Shown piece after piece: positions 8,107 to 17,185 of a DNA stretch of 64,000 bases (its first letter is position 1; every line of letters begins with the position of its first letter). The notes beneath the pieces are model-generated. The model was not told the origin of the DNA. It was given only the letters and a program-made list of their open reading frames with translations, and ran no database searches. The position numbers and the translations under genes were made by a program. This DNA comes from UBA10107 sp963835585 (lineage in GTDB: Archaea > Nanobdellota > Nanobdellia > Woesearchaeales > UBA10107): the NCBI GenBank assembly GCA_963835585.1, contig CAWIGF010000001.1, positions 186,001-250,000 on the forward strand, written 5' to 3'.

Positions 8107-8466
8107 ATGATGGATTTACTTGATAACATAGATGCGCTTTGCAAGACGTGCAAAGTGCCAATGAAAAGAGAAACAACGACAAAAGAAGGATTCATAATGA
8201 GGATATTCCGCTGCCCTTCGTGCCATTCACAATACCTCCATCCCATAGATCTTGAGAAATACGAACAATACCACCAACTAAGAGATAAGCAATTCAACAT
8301 GAAGCTCAGGATGATAGGCAATTCATTTTGCATAAGCATACCGAGAGAAATAATTCGATTCAACCAGATTGAGGAGAACAGCATCGTATCACTATCAATG
8401 GATAACCCAGAACATGTGCGATTGATTTTCCATCACAGACATATAACACAGGGAGGCTTTGAATGA
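8107..8466 (+). CDS. Zinc-ribbon / AbrB-like (SpoVT) DNA-binding protein
   Basis: A 119-aa protein with two parts: an N-terminal zinc ribbon (CKTC near residue 12 and CPSC near residue 37) and a C-terminal SpoVT/AbrB-type swapped-hairpin domain (KLRMIGNSFCISIPREIIRF). Such domains bind DNA as antitoxins or transition-state regulators. The stop codon overlaps the start of cdc48 (ATGA at 8463-8466), so the two are translationally coupled. A TATA box (8073-8084) 28 bp upstream of the ATG suggests a leaderless transcript. It may autoregulate the operon; no toxin is present. The ATG at 8110 is an alternative start. Confidence 0.75.
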   Translation: MMDLLDNIDALCKTCKVPMKRETTTKEGFIMRIFRCPSCHSQYLHPIDLEKYEQYHQLRDKQFNMKLRMIGNSFCISIPREIIRFNQIEENSIVSLSMDNPEHVRLIFHHRHITQGGFE

Positions 8467-11267
8467 AATCTACAAACAAGGACAATGAACTAAGACTTAA
8501 GGTCGCTGAGGCGATGCAGGAAGATGTCAACAAAGGAATTGTCAGGATTGATCACAAATTACTAAGAGAGCTCCAATTACGAGAGGGAGATATTCTTGAA
8601 ATAGAGGGCGGAAGAAAAACGATCGGTATTGTTGATAGAGCTCTGCCAGGGGATTATGGACTTGATATAATCAGGATGGATGGAATTTTAAGAAGGAATT
8701 CAAAATCAAGCTTGGGAGAAACTGTAACTGCAAGAAAAACAGAATTCAAGGAAGCAAGTAAAGTCACATTAGCGCCTGCACGACAAGGTGTCATGATACG
8801 AGCACCTCCAGAAATGTTCAAACAAGGGCTTCTTGGAAGAGCCGCAATTAAAGGAGACATCATATCTTTCGGTGGAACGCGAACAAGAAGAAAGACATTG
8901 AGCGGAAATCCATTTTTTGATGATATATTCAGCTCCGTGTTCGAAGACGCATTCAATGTAGGATTCGGATTTGGAGATTTGAAATTCATTGTAACAGACA
9001 CAAATCCAAAGGGGCCAATCATAATAACTGAAAATACAGAAATTACCGTAAATCCGGAAGCAGTCGAACTCGAAAAAGAAAGCGAACTCCCTGATGTTAC
9101 GTACGAAGACATTGGAGGATTAGATGAAGAGATAAAGAAGATCAGAGAGATGGTAGAACTTCCATTAAAACACCCAGAAATCTTCGAACGTCTTGGAATC
9201 GAGCCTCCAAAGGGAGTTCTTCTTCATGGACCGCCAGGAACTGGAAAGACACTTTTAGCGAAAGCTGTCGCTTCTGAAACAAATGCAAACTTTATTTTAA
9301 TAAATGGTCCTGAAATAATGAGCAAATATTACGGACAGTCAGAAGAAAACCTAAGAAAGAAATTTGAAGAAGCAGAAGCAAATGCTCCTTCCATAATTTT
9401 CATTGATGAAATTGATGCAATCGCATCAAAAAGAGAAGAAGTGCAAGGAGAAGTTGAAAAACGAGTTGTTGCTCAATTGCTTGGAGTAATGGATGGATTG
9501 AAATCAAGAGGGAAAGTCGTTGTTATAGCTGCAACAAATATTCCAAATTCTTTGGACCCTGCATTGAGAAGACCGGGAAGATTTGACAGAGAAGTTGAAA
9601 TCGGTGTCCCTGGAAAGGCAGGAAGACTGAAGATTCTGAAAATCCACACCAGGAATATGCCGTTATTGGGAACAATTTATAGCGATATATTAGAAAAAAA
9701 TATTTTACCTCAAATTGAAGAGAAAAAAGAAGAATTGAATGAAAAAATAAAAGAAAAACACAACGAAATTGATGAAACAAGGGATGAGATAAAGCAATTA
9801 GAAAATGAGATAAAGCAATTAGAGAGAGAAAGGAAATCTGCCAATCAATCAATGATTGCTAGAATATTTTCTAAAATAAAAAATATAGATTCAGAGATTC
9901 AGAAATTAAACAAAAAACACAAAAGTTTAGAAGAAGATTTAGAAATTAAAAAGAAAATAATAACCGAATTGGACGAAATTAAAGATAAGTTATCCAATGA
10001 AGAAAAAGAATTCAAAAAACTAGTTTTAGAAATGAAAGAAATAGAAGAAGCCAGAAGAAAATATTCACCAGAGGATCCGAGGACGCGAGTGGTCGAAAAC
10101 GAGGCCGGAGAAATATATAAACGACTAAAACAACTAGAGATTGTAGCTTCGACGATAGACAAAACTTCGCAGGAAGGAATTTCGAGAGATCTTGAACAAG
10201 TTTCTGAAATAACTCACGGCTTTGTTGGCGCAGACTTATCTGCTCTTGCAAAAGAAGCAGCAATGATTGTTATTAGGCGAGTTATTCCTGATTTTCAATT
10301 AAAGGGCGACAATTCCTTGTCAAAAGAAATATTAGAAAAATTAATTATTGGAAGGGAAGACTTTAATGATGCTTTAAGAGTTGTAAGACCTTCTGCAATG
10401 AGAGAGGTTCTTGTAGAAATACCAAACGTTAGATGGCACGACATAGGCGGCCTTGAAGACACCAAAAAAGAACTAATTGAAGCTGTTGAATGGCCCCTAA
10501 ATAATCCAGAAGCATTTACAAGATTGGGAGTAAAGCCACCAAAAGGCGTTCTGCTTTACGGTCCTCCAGGAACGGGTAAAACAATGTTAGCAAAAGCGGT
10601 TGCGAATGAAAGCAAAGCTAATTTTATCTCAATAAAAGGGCCAGAACTAATTAGCAAGTGGGTCGGAGAATCGGAAAAAGCAATAAGAAAAATATTTGAA
10701 AAAGCAAGACAAACAAGCCCGACAATTATTTTTTTCGATGAAATAGATAGCATTGCCCCGAAAAGGGGAGCGAGTGCAGACTCACGCACGACTGAACAAG
10801 TAGTAAATCAACTTCTCACAGAAATGGATGGTTTGGTTGAAATGAAGGATGTTGTTGTGATTGCAGCAACGAACAGACCAGACATTGTCGATCCTGCACT
10901 GCTAAGACCAGGAAGATTTGACAGGCTGTCTTTGGTTCAAATACCAGATGAAAAAATGAGAGAACAAATATTTAAAGTTCATACAAAAGGCATGCCATTA
11001 AAAAATGTGAATATAAAACAACTTGCTGAAAAAACAGAAGGATATGTTGGGGCAGATATCGAATCAATATGCAAAGAGGCAGCAATTATGGCACTGAGAA
11101 AAAACATGGATGCCAAAGAAGTTACACAAGCCGATTTTGATGAAGCCTCTCAAAAAGTTAAAGCTTCTGTCGATGTTGAAACTAAGATGAATTATGAAAA
11201 AATTGAAGGTGAATTGAGGTCTGCAAAAGCAAGAGAAATGAAACAGAAGGTAAGTTATTTCGGATAA
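8463..11267 (+). CDS. cdc48: Cdc48/VAT-type AAA ATPase with large coiled-coil insertion
   Basis: A double-AAA unfoldase that feeds proteins to the proteasome or remodels complexes. Seen: a Cdc48 N-domain (1-200) with a Phe/Asp-rich loop (150-175); D1 with Walker A GPPGTGKT (256-263), Walker B IIFIDEID and RRPGRFD; D2 with a second GPPGTGKT (700-707), IIFFDEID and RPGRFD. The family is usually about 730-800 aa; this one is 934. The excess is a highly charged segment of about 170 residues (roughly 403-574) with long heptad-like helices, inserted in the D1 lid between HTRNMPL and EITHGFVGADL. No C-terminal HbYX tail is seen (it ends KQKVSYFG). Coupled to the upstream zinc-ribbon/AbrB gene. Confidence 0.96.
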   Translation: MKSTNKDNELRLKVAEAMQEDVNKGIVRIDHKLLRELQLREGDILEIEGGRKTIGIVDRALPGDYGLDIIRMDGILRRNSKSSLGETVTARKTEFKEASKVTLAPARQGVMIRAPPEMFKQGLLGRAAIKGDIISFGGTRTRRKTLSGNPFFDDIFSSVFEDAFNVGFGFGDLKFIVTDTNPKGPIIITENTEITVNPEAVELEKESELPDVTYEDIGGLDEEIKKIREMVELPLKHPEIFERLGIEPPKGVLLHGPPGTGKTLLAKAVASETNANFILINGPEIMSKYYGQSEENLRKKFEEAEANAPSIIFIDEIDAIASKREEVQGEVEKRVVAQLLGVMDGLKSRGKVVVIAATNIPNSLDPALRRPGRFDREVEIGVPGKAGRLKILKIHTRNMPLLGTIYSDILEKNILPQIEEKKEELNEKIKEKHNEIDETRDEIKQLENEIKQLERERKSANQSMIARIFSKIKNIDSEIQKLNKKHKSLEEDLEIKKKIITELDEIKDKLSNEEKEFKKLVLEMKEIEEARRKYSPEDPRTRVVENEAGEIYKRLKQLEIVASTIDKTSQEGISRDLEQVSEITHGFVGADLSALAKEAAMIVIRRVIPDFQLKGDNSLSKEILEKLIIGREDFNDALRVVRPSAMREVLVEIPNVRWHDIGGLEDTKKELIEAVEWPLNNPEAFTRLGVKPPKGVLLYGPPGTGKTMLAKAVANESKANFISIKGPELISKWVGESEKAIRKIFEKARQTSPTIIFFDEIDSIAPKRGASADSRTTEQVVNQLLTEMDGLVEMKDVVVIAATNRPDIVDPALLRPGRFDRLSLVQIPDEKMREQIFKVHTKGMPLKNVNIKQLAEKTEGYVGADIESICKEAAIMALRKNMDAKEVTQADFDEASQKVKASVDVETKMNYEKIEGELRSAKAREMKQKVSYFG

Positions 11268-11281
11268 ATTATTTTCATAAA

Positions 11282-12445
11282 ATGAAAGAGGACTACGACA
11301 TCGTTGTGTGCGGAGCGGGGCCAGCTGGCGCTGAATTCGCACGTTATGTGACTGAGAATTCTAAGTATTCTGTTCTTATTTTGGACAGAACAAATAAAAT
11401 AGGATATCCAATTAAATCTACAGCAGGGACATTTAAAGACGCTGTCGATGAATTTAAAATTCCTGAGTCAGTCATCGTTTCAAAAATAGATTCCGCGATA
11501 ATGGAGGGGCCAACAGAAGAGATGTCGTTGTCTGTAGATGGGGCTGTTCTCGATTTTGCTAAATTTAAGAAATTTTTAGTAACTGAAGCTAAAAAAAATG
11601 GAGCAGATATACTGACTGAAGCAGAGGTTACTAAACCAATCATCGAGAATAAGAAAATAATCGGTGTCGAATATTCGAAAGATGGAAAAATACACTTTGT
11701 TTATGGAAAAATAGTAATTGATGCGACAGGGCCTTCCGCCGTCCTTACCAGACATCTTGGGTTAGTCAAGTTTACAATCAAAGAGCACTTTGTCGGTATG
11801 GAATATGAAATGACTAATTTGAATTTAACACGTCAAAATACAATGTTATTCAAATTCGACAGGAATATCGCTCCCGGCGGTTATGCATGGATATTTTCCA
11901 CTGGAAAAGACAAAGCAAGAGTAGGAATCTGCTGGGCAAATGAAATGTTCAAGGAAGAAAGAGGAAAAGGTTCTCAAATGGAACATCTCGATTATTGGAT
12001 TAAATCAGATGATAGATTGAGACAAGGAAAAATATTAGAAAAACATGGTGGCGACGCATTTTATGAGATAGTCAAGAAAAAATCCGATGATAATTTTTTA
12101 GCAATAGGTGATGCAGTAAGCAGCATACATCCAACAACAGCAGAAGGAATAAGGCCGGCGCTTTATTCAGGATTATTCGCTGCGAAAACAGCAATTGAAG
12201 CATTAAACAAAAACGATACTTCTCGCTCGCAATTGAAAAACTACGATGGATTATGGAATGAACACATCGGAAAAAGCAGAAAATTGATTTTGTTTGCAAC
12301 AAAAAAGCTATATGAACTTTCAAATAAGCAGTATGATAAATTAGTAATGAGATTTAAAAAATTAGATGAAGAAACGATAAGGAGATTCATGAACTACCAG
12401 ACAACTTTAAAAGACGCTCTTAAACTCTATCCTTTTTTCAGTTAG
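11282..12445 (+). CDS. Geranylgeranyl reductase family FAD enzyme
   Basis: A 387-aa flavoprotein that saturates isoprenoid chains of archaeal membrane lipids or quinones. Seen: an FAD-binding Rossmann motif IVVCGAGPAGAEFAR (7-21), the reductase-typical switch around KSTAGTF, and the second FAD motif FLAIGDAVSSIHPTTAEGI near residue 273. Length matches the family. It follows cdc48 after 14 bp and may be cotranscribed. Substrate within the family (digeranylgeranylglycerophospholipid or another prenyl compound) cannot be told from the sequence. Confidence 0.9.
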   Translation: MKEDYDIVVCGAGPAGAEFARYVTENSKYSVLILDRTNKIGYPIKSTAGTFKDAVDEFKIPESVIVSKIDSAIMEGPTEEMSLSVDGAVLDFAKFKKFLVTEAKKNGADILTEAEVTKPIIENKKIIGVEYSKDGKIHFVYGKIVIDATGPSAVLTRHLGLVKFTIKEHFVGMEYEMTNLNLTRQNTMLFKFDRNIAPGGYAWIFSTGKDKARVGICWANEMFKEERGKGSQMEHLDYWIKSDDRLRQGKILEKHGGDAFYEIVKKKSDDNFLAIGDAVSSIHPTTAEGIRPALYSGLFAAKTAIEALNKNDTSRSQLKNYDGLWNEHIGKSRKLILFATKKLYELSNKQYDKLVMRFKKLDEETIRRFMNYQTTLKDALKLYPFFS

Positions 12446-12476
12446 TTTTATAAAACAGCGAAAAAGACAAGTAACT

Positions 12477-13769
12477 ATGCATAAACCAGGTGATAAAGTC
12501 GAAATTGAAACAGTTGATGGCGTTCAGACAGGCATTGTTATGCCGAATGAAAATGCACATACTTTGTTTATCAAATTAAATTCTGGTTACAACATCGGAA
12601 TAGACAAGAAAAAGATAAAATCAATTGATGTTCTTGAAACTTTCAAAGAAAATAAGAAAGAAACTAACCACGAGATAAAGCAAAACAAAAACTTGCCGAC
12701 AATCGCTATCCTACATACAGGAGGAACAATTGCTTCAAAAGTAGACTACAGAACAGGTGGAGTCATTTCTAAATTTTCACCTGATGATTTGCTGGCTATG
12801 TTTCCTGAACTTCATGAAATTGCAAACATCAACACCAAAAAAGTCCTACAAATGTGGTCGGAAGACATGGAAGTAGAGCACTGGGCGATGCTTGCGAATG
12901 AAGTTTCAAGTGAAATTCAAAAAGGAGTGGATGGAGTAATCATCACACACGGAACAGACACAATGGGATATACTGCTGCTGCATTGTCGTTTGCACTGCA
13001 AAATCTGCCAGTTCCTGTGCTTATTGTTGGAGCTCAGCGAAGTTCTGACAGGCCAAGCTCAGATGCAAGTTCGAATATGATTGCCGCCACGAAATTTATT
13101 GCACAGTCAAATTTCTCGGGCGTTGCAGTCTGCATGCATAAAAATGAGGATGATGATGTTTGCTTGATTCATTCTGGTGTTGCAGTCAGAAAGATGCATT
13201 CTTCACGACGGGATGCTTTCAGAAGCATTAATCAAAGACCACTTGCAGAAATTAATTACAAGACAGGAAAAATAGATTTTTTAAGAAATGATTTTGTGAA
13301 GAAAGACAAAAATAATAAAATCAACTTAAATACTACGTTCGAGAATAGGGTCGCCATTGTCAAGACACATCCTGGATTTAACTACAAACAACTTGAGTTC
13401 TATAAAGACTACAAAGGAATAATACTTGAAGGTACTGGACTTGGTCATGCACCGACAAACAAACTTGATGATATTACAAAAGATCATCCGAAATTGCTTG
13501 AAACTATCAAAAATATGTCAAAAAACACAATAATTGTCATGACCACACAAACAATCTATGGTATGGTTGACATGAATGTATATTCGACTGGAAGAGATTT
13601 GCTCGCAGCAGGTGTTATTCCTGGCAATGGTATGACTACAGAAGCTGCATTTGCAAAACTCTCCTGGCTTCTTGGGCACTCAAAATTAAATAATGCAAAG
13701 AAAGAAATGGGACAAAACATCATAGGTGAAATCCCGGGTCGCATTGAGAAATACACGTTCTTGATATGA
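12477..13769 (+). CDS. gatD: Glu-tRNA(Gln) amidotransferase subunit D
   Basis: GatD is the asparaginase-type subunit that supplies ammonia to GatE, which converts Glu-tRNA(Gln) to Gln-tRNA(Gln). Seen: an N-terminal small barrel domain (1-60) typical of GatD, then LHTGGTIAS (79-87) with the nucleophilic Thr, ITHGTDTMGYTA and later asparaginase-like blocks. Length (430 aa) is normal. Its partner gatE lies 1.5 kb downstream rather than adjacent, separated by an unknown gene on the other strand and an Lrp regulator. The gene touches the convergent unknown gene at its stop. Confidence 0.95.
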   Translation: MHKPGDKVEIETVDGVQTGIVMPNENAHTLFIKLNSGYNIGIDKKKIKSIDVLETFKENKKETNHEIKQNKNLPTIAILHTGGTIASKVDYRTGGVISKFSPDDLLAMFPELHEIANINTKKVLQMWSEDMEVEHWAMLANEVSSEIQKGVDGVIITHGTDTMGYTAAALSFALQNLPVPVLIVGAQRSSDRPSSDASSNMIAATKFIAQSNFSGVAVCMHKNEDDDVCLIHSGVAVRKMHSSRRDAFRSINQRPLAEINYKTGKIDFLRNDFVKKDKNNKINLNTTFENRVAIVKTHPGFNYKQLEFYKDYKGIILEGTGLGHAPTNKLDDITKDHPKLLETIKNMSKNTIIVMTTQTIYGMVDMNVYSTGRDLLAAGVIPGNGMTTEAAFAKLSWLLGHSKLNNAKKEMGQNIIGEIPGRIEKYTFLI

Positions 13770-14543
13770 TTATTTCTTTTTTACTGAAACCCCTACTGCA
13801 TGGCCGATATTGTCACATGAGTAGCATAAGTCAATTCTTGACAGATTAAGATCATGATTATGATTAAGACCCACTAATTCAATTGGATAGTCCTTTCTGC
13901 TTCCAAGAGGCAATGTCCACACCCTTATGTCTTCTGCTGCATTTTCAAAAAGTTTTTCAAGCAAAGAGTAGATTTTAATGGATTGGGAGAATTTATCCAT
14001 GAGCGTCGTTTGTTTCAATAGAGCACCGAATTGCACATTCATACTTGAATCAGAAATTCCTTTGTAACTGGAGATTTTTTTTAATTTCTCTTCAATAAAT
14101 ATTGGTGACGATTCCAATAAGGGAATATAGTTTATTGATTTTTCCACGGGCTTTATTATTTTGCTTCCGAAATCCTGAATTATTTTCCCCCCGTAATTAC
14201 ACCCATCAAGGAATATATCGAAATAGGTTGCTGTACTCGTAATAAGCCCATTTGATTTTATATAACGATTTATTTTATTTGAAATATTTGTATTTTCCAC
14301 ACTAATTATTCTCATTAACAGAGCCAGAGACATCATTGTTTCCTGTCTTTCAGCGAAATACTTTATCCAGGCAGAATAATCTCTTGTCTTATCCGAAAAG
14401 TTAAGGTTAAAAACATATTTATTATTTTGAACAGAATAGTCTTTGTGGCCTGAAAATTTATCTGTATCACTGTAAATGCCAACAAAATCATCAAGAACAG
14501 TTCTGTCTGTGCCTTGCTTTTGTGTGTTTATCATATAAGCCAA
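13770..14543 (-). CDS. Unknown 257-aa protein
   Basis: I do not recognise this protein. It has no signal peptide and no clear membrane segment; it is rich in Ser, Lys and Asn, mainly helical in appearance in the middle (60-215), and has a possible CYSC pair near residue 239. It starts at 14543, with a long AT-rich region upstream containing Lrp-type operator half-sites, and converges on gatD, whose stop abuts its own. Its position between gatD and gatE says little about function. It may be lineage-specific. Confidence 0.6.
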   Translation of the reverse strand: MAYMINTQKQGTDRTVLDDFVGIYSDTDKFSGHKDYSVQNNKYVFNLNFSDKTRDYSAWIKYFAERQETMMSLALLMRIISVENTNISNKINRYIKSNGLITSTATYFDIFLDGCNYGGKIIQDFGSKIIKPVEKSINYIPLLESSPIFIEEKLKKISSYKGISDSSMNVQFGALLKQTTLMDKFSQSIKIYSLLEKLFENAAEDIRVWTLPLGSRKDYPIELVGLNHNHDLNLSRIDLCYSCDNIGHAVGVSVKKK

Positions 14544-14640
14544 GAGTAGACGTCGCTCTCCATAGTTTCAATTTACAACTGATATTTAAAGCAAATCAAT
14601 AGTGAAAATAATGTTTATTTTATTGTTATTTGGTAATTAT

Positions 14641-14749
14641 ATTCCATAATTTAGTCAATTTATTCAGTTATTATAATAATTATAATATTTATATTCTTTA
14701 TAATGGAATAATAACATAATATTTATATATAGTTGGAATATTCATTCCA
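14641..14749. promoter_or_regulatory. Operator array of ATTCCA/TGGAAT half-sites with TATA box
   Basis: Four matching half-sites lie in the AT-rich 210-bp gap before the Lrp gene: ATTCCA at 14641, TGGAAT at 14704, TGGAAT at 14734-14739 and ATTCCA at 14744-14749. The last two form a perfect 6-bp palindrome with a 4-bp spacer, between the TATA box (about 14721-14730) and the ATG at 14754. A repressor bound there would block RNA polymerase, so autoregulation by the Lrp protein is likely. The outer copies could control the divergent gene at 14543. Confidence 0.6.
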
Positions 14750-14753
14750 TCTT

Positions 14754-15152
14754 ATGGATGATAAAGATGAGCTTATTCTTGAACAATTGAAGAAAAATTC
14801 CAAGCAAAGCGTCCAAGAGCTTGCAAAATCGACCAAAATACCATCCACAACAGTCCATAATCGTCTCAAACGACTTGAAAAGGACAAAATCATCAAGCAG
14901 TACACCATCAAAGTTGACAATAAAAAGGCAAACCAAATTCAGGCATTCTTTGAAGTCTCTGTCAATCCTGCAAACATAACTGAATTTCTCAGGAAAATCA
15001 AGGCAGATGAAATCTACAATATAGCGGGAGACTATCAGTTCCTCATCAAATGTTCATTTCAAGATCTCGGGGGTGTTTATAGCTTCACGGCCCAACTCCA
15101 ACAAGCAAAGGCCGAGAAGATCAAGACATCGGTGGTGCTAGACGAGCTATAG
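14754..15152 (+). CDS. Lrp/AsnC-family transcription regulator
   Basis: A 132-aa feast/famine regulator when started at the ATG at 14754, which is 28 bp from the TATA box; an in-frame upstream start (14733) would overlap the operator and is unlikely. Seen: an N-terminal HTH (LAKSTKIPSTTVHNRLKRLE) and a C-terminal RAM ligand-binding domain ending in a short tail. Such proteins form dimers to octamers and bind amino acids or related metabolites. The palindrome immediately before the gene suggests autoregulation. The gene precedes gatE but has its own promoter. Confidence 0.93.
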   Translation: MDDKDELILEQLKKNSKQSVQELAKSTKIPSTTVHNRLKRLEKDKIIKQYTIKVDNKKANQIQAFFEVSVNPANITEFLRKIKADEIYNIAGDYQFLIKCSFQDLGGVYSFTAQLQQAKAEKIKTSVVLDEL

Positions 15153-15177
15153 CTCCCCGAAATTCTTTGAAATATCG

Positions 15178-15212
15178 GCCCGGCTTCGCCTTCCCCCATT
15201 GGCATGCCGGGC
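15178..15212. terminator. GC-rich inverted repeat between lrp and gatE
   Basis: GCCCGGC (15178-15184) and GCCGGGC (15206-15212) are perfect 7-bp arms around a 21-nt loop, strikingly GC-rich in this AT-rich genome. It lies 25 bp after the Lrp stop and ends just before the AT-rich gatE promoter (about 15213-15230). It could be a 3' stabilising or terminating hairpin of the lrp mRNA, or a regulator site for gatE. There is no following T-run, so intrinsic termination is not certain. Confidence 0.35.
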
Positions 15213-15248
15213 ATTAAATTTATAATATACCAAAAACGGACAAAAACC

Positions 15249-16658
15249 ATGGATTACAGCAAAATAGATTTCAAATGCGGATTGGAAATCCATCAACAAA
15301 TTTCTGGAAAGAAGCTATTCTGTAATTGTCCGACAATAATAAATGACAACAAACCAGATTTCGAGTTCAGAAGAAGATTAAGAGTAAGTGCTGGAGAATC
15401 GGGAAAGGTTGACATTGCCGCTCAGCACGAAAAGGAGAAGGACAAGGAGTTTGTTTTCCAAGGATATAATGACATCAACTGTTTAGTAGAGTTGGATGAA
15501 GAACCCCCTCATGAGGTAAACAGAGAAGCGCTGGAAACGGCGATGAAAGTAGCTTTGTTGCTCCATGCAAAGCCAATTGACGAAATCCAATTCATGAGAA
15601 AGATTGTTGTTGATGGCTCTAATGTTTCTGGCTTCCAAAGAACAGCGTTGATTGCAACGGACGGCTACATTGAAACAAGCGAAGGGAAAATAAGAATCCC
15701 GACTATTTGCCTCGAAGAAGAAGCAGCGAAAGTCGTTGAAAGGACCGCAACAGAAGACACATATAATATCTCGCGACTTGGAATCCCTTTGATTGAAATC
15801 GCAACAGATATCGACATAAAAAGTGCCGAAGGAGCCAAAGAAGCGGCTGGAAAAATAGGAATGATCCTGCGTTCTGTACCGGGAATTAAACGTGGGCTTG
15901 GATCAATCAGACAGGATGTCAACGTATCTGTAAAAAACACACCCCGTGTTGAGATAAAAGGATTTCAAGAGATAGATTCTATGCCAAAGGTCATTGAAAA
16001 AGAATGCGAGAGAAGATTGAAAATCATCGAATCTGGAAAAGTACCTGTGCATGAAGTCAGGAAGGCCGAAAAGGACAATTCAACGACGTTTCTAAGACCT
16101 ATGCCAGGCGCAGACAGAATGTATCCAGAAACAGACGTTCCGACACTCAAGTTCGACGCATCAAAACTAGAACTTCCCGAGCTAATATCCAACAAAGCGG
16201 TAAAAATTGCAAAATTGGGATTGGCAAAGGAGCTTTCGGATGATCTGGCCAAGATTGGAAAGGCCGACTTGCTAATTGAACTAGTAAGTAGGTATCCAAA
16301 CGTTAAAGCTCCATACATAGCGGAAACAATGCTTTCAATCCCAAAAATAATGAGGAGAAAATACAACATTGATGTAAATCCTACTGATCAGGACTATTAT
16401 TTGTTGTTTGAAGCAATGAATTCCGGAAAGATATCAAAAGATTCACTAGAAGATATGTTCAAGGAAAATAAGCCCCTAAAGGAAATCATTTCAAAATACC
16501 AATTGATGTCCGATTCAGAAGTCGAAAAAAGTATCAGCAAGATTGTCGCAGAGAACAAAGGATTACCATTCAATACTCTCATCGGGAAAGTAATGGCTAT
16601 TCTAAGAGGAAAAGCGGATTCGAAGAAAATAATCGAAATATTAAACAAATTCAAATAA
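15249..16658 (+). CDS. gatE: Glu-tRNA(Gln) amidotransferase subunit E lacking the GAD domain
   Basis: GatE binds Glu-tRNA(Gln), phosphorylates the Glu and transfers ammonia from GatD. Seen: LEIHQQISGKKLFCNCP, the cradle domain through SIRQDVNVSV, PMPGADRMYPETDVP, and a C-terminal YqeY-like tail. The start chosen (15249, MDYSKIDFKCG) fits a TATA element about 25-30 bp upstream. At 469 aa it is some 150 residues shorter than usual GatE: the AspRS-like GAD insertion expected between the cradle (ECERRLKII) and the RPMPGADRMYPE block is missing, with only about 30 residues there. The motif order otherwise matches GatE, not GatB, and gatD is nearby. Confidence 0.9.
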   Translation: MDYSKIDFKCGLEIHQQISGKKLFCNCPTIINDNKPDFEFRRRLRVSAGESGKVDIAAQHEKEKDKEFVFQGYNDINCLVELDEEPPHEVNREALETAMKVALLLHAKPIDEIQFMRKIVVDGSNVSGFQRTALIATDGYIETSEGKIRIPTICLEEEAAKVVERTATEDTYNISRLGIPLIEIATDIDIKSAEGAKEAAGKIGMILRSVPGIKRGLGSIRQDVNVSVKNTPRVEIKGFQEIDSMPKVIEKECERRLKIIESGKVPVHEVRKAEKDNSTTFLRPMPGADRMYPETDVPTLKFDASKLELPELISNKAVKIAKLGLAKELSDDLAKIGKADLLIELVSRYPNVKAPYIAETMLSIPKIMRRKYNIDVNPTDQDYYLLFEAMNSGKISKDSLEDMFKENKPLKEIISKYQLMSDSEVEKSISKIVAENKGLPFNTLIGKVMAILRGKADSKKIIEILNKFK

Positions 16659-17118
16659 ATAAATTATTTACTTTCTCTATTTGCTCGTAAATATTCTCAA
16701 TTAAATCATAATTCTTCGCTTCGTCAAGGCTCACCCAAGCAAAGTCAACCAGTTCATCTTTCTGCTTCATTACTGCGTCGCCGCCTGCCCAATCTGCGTA
16801 CAGGCTTACTATAATAGTGGAGAACCCGTTTGGCCTTATCAGCGCAAGGTTTGATACATAGCCGATGTTTTTAATTTTTAGGTTGGTCTCCTCAAAAATT
16901 TCCTTCTCAAGAATTTTCTCGAAGATCGAGAACCAGTGATCGTTTGTGTCTTTCTTGGTGTTTACAAAGTCAGACTGCATCACTCTCCCTCCTGGCACGC
17001 ACCATTTTCCAGGGAATATCTTCTCCTGCTCGCTTCGCTTGCATATAAGAAATTTATCCCCTTTCCTGATTATGCCGGTTACAGAAATATAATGCGCCTT
17101 CTCCTTTATTTCATCCAT
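16651..17118 (-). CDS. Nudix hydrolase
   Basis: A 155-aa Nudix pyrophosphatase. The Nudix box is recognisable but split: GKWCVPGGR, then an insertion of about 20 residues, then FEKILEKEIFEETNL, which retains the catalytic EIFEE glutamates. These enzymes clean up nucleoside-diphosphate derivatives; substrate unknown. Its 3' end overlaps the gatE stop on the opposite strand. It is divergent from a Nudix-like HTH regulator across 67 bp, so that regulator may control it. Confidence 0.88.
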   Translation of the reverse strand: MDEIKEKAHYISVTGIIRKGDKFLICKRSEQEKIFPGKWCVPGGRVMQSDFVNTKKDTNDHWFSIFEKILEKEIFEETNLKIKNIGYVSNLALIRPNGFSTIIVSLYADWAGGDAVMKQKDELVDFAWVSLDEAKNYDLIENIYEQIEKVNNLFI

Positions 17119-17185
17119 GAATTTATAATTACCAAGAGAATATTTAAATAGTTCCTCAAGTTTTCTTGACTAAATTGGGGGAATT

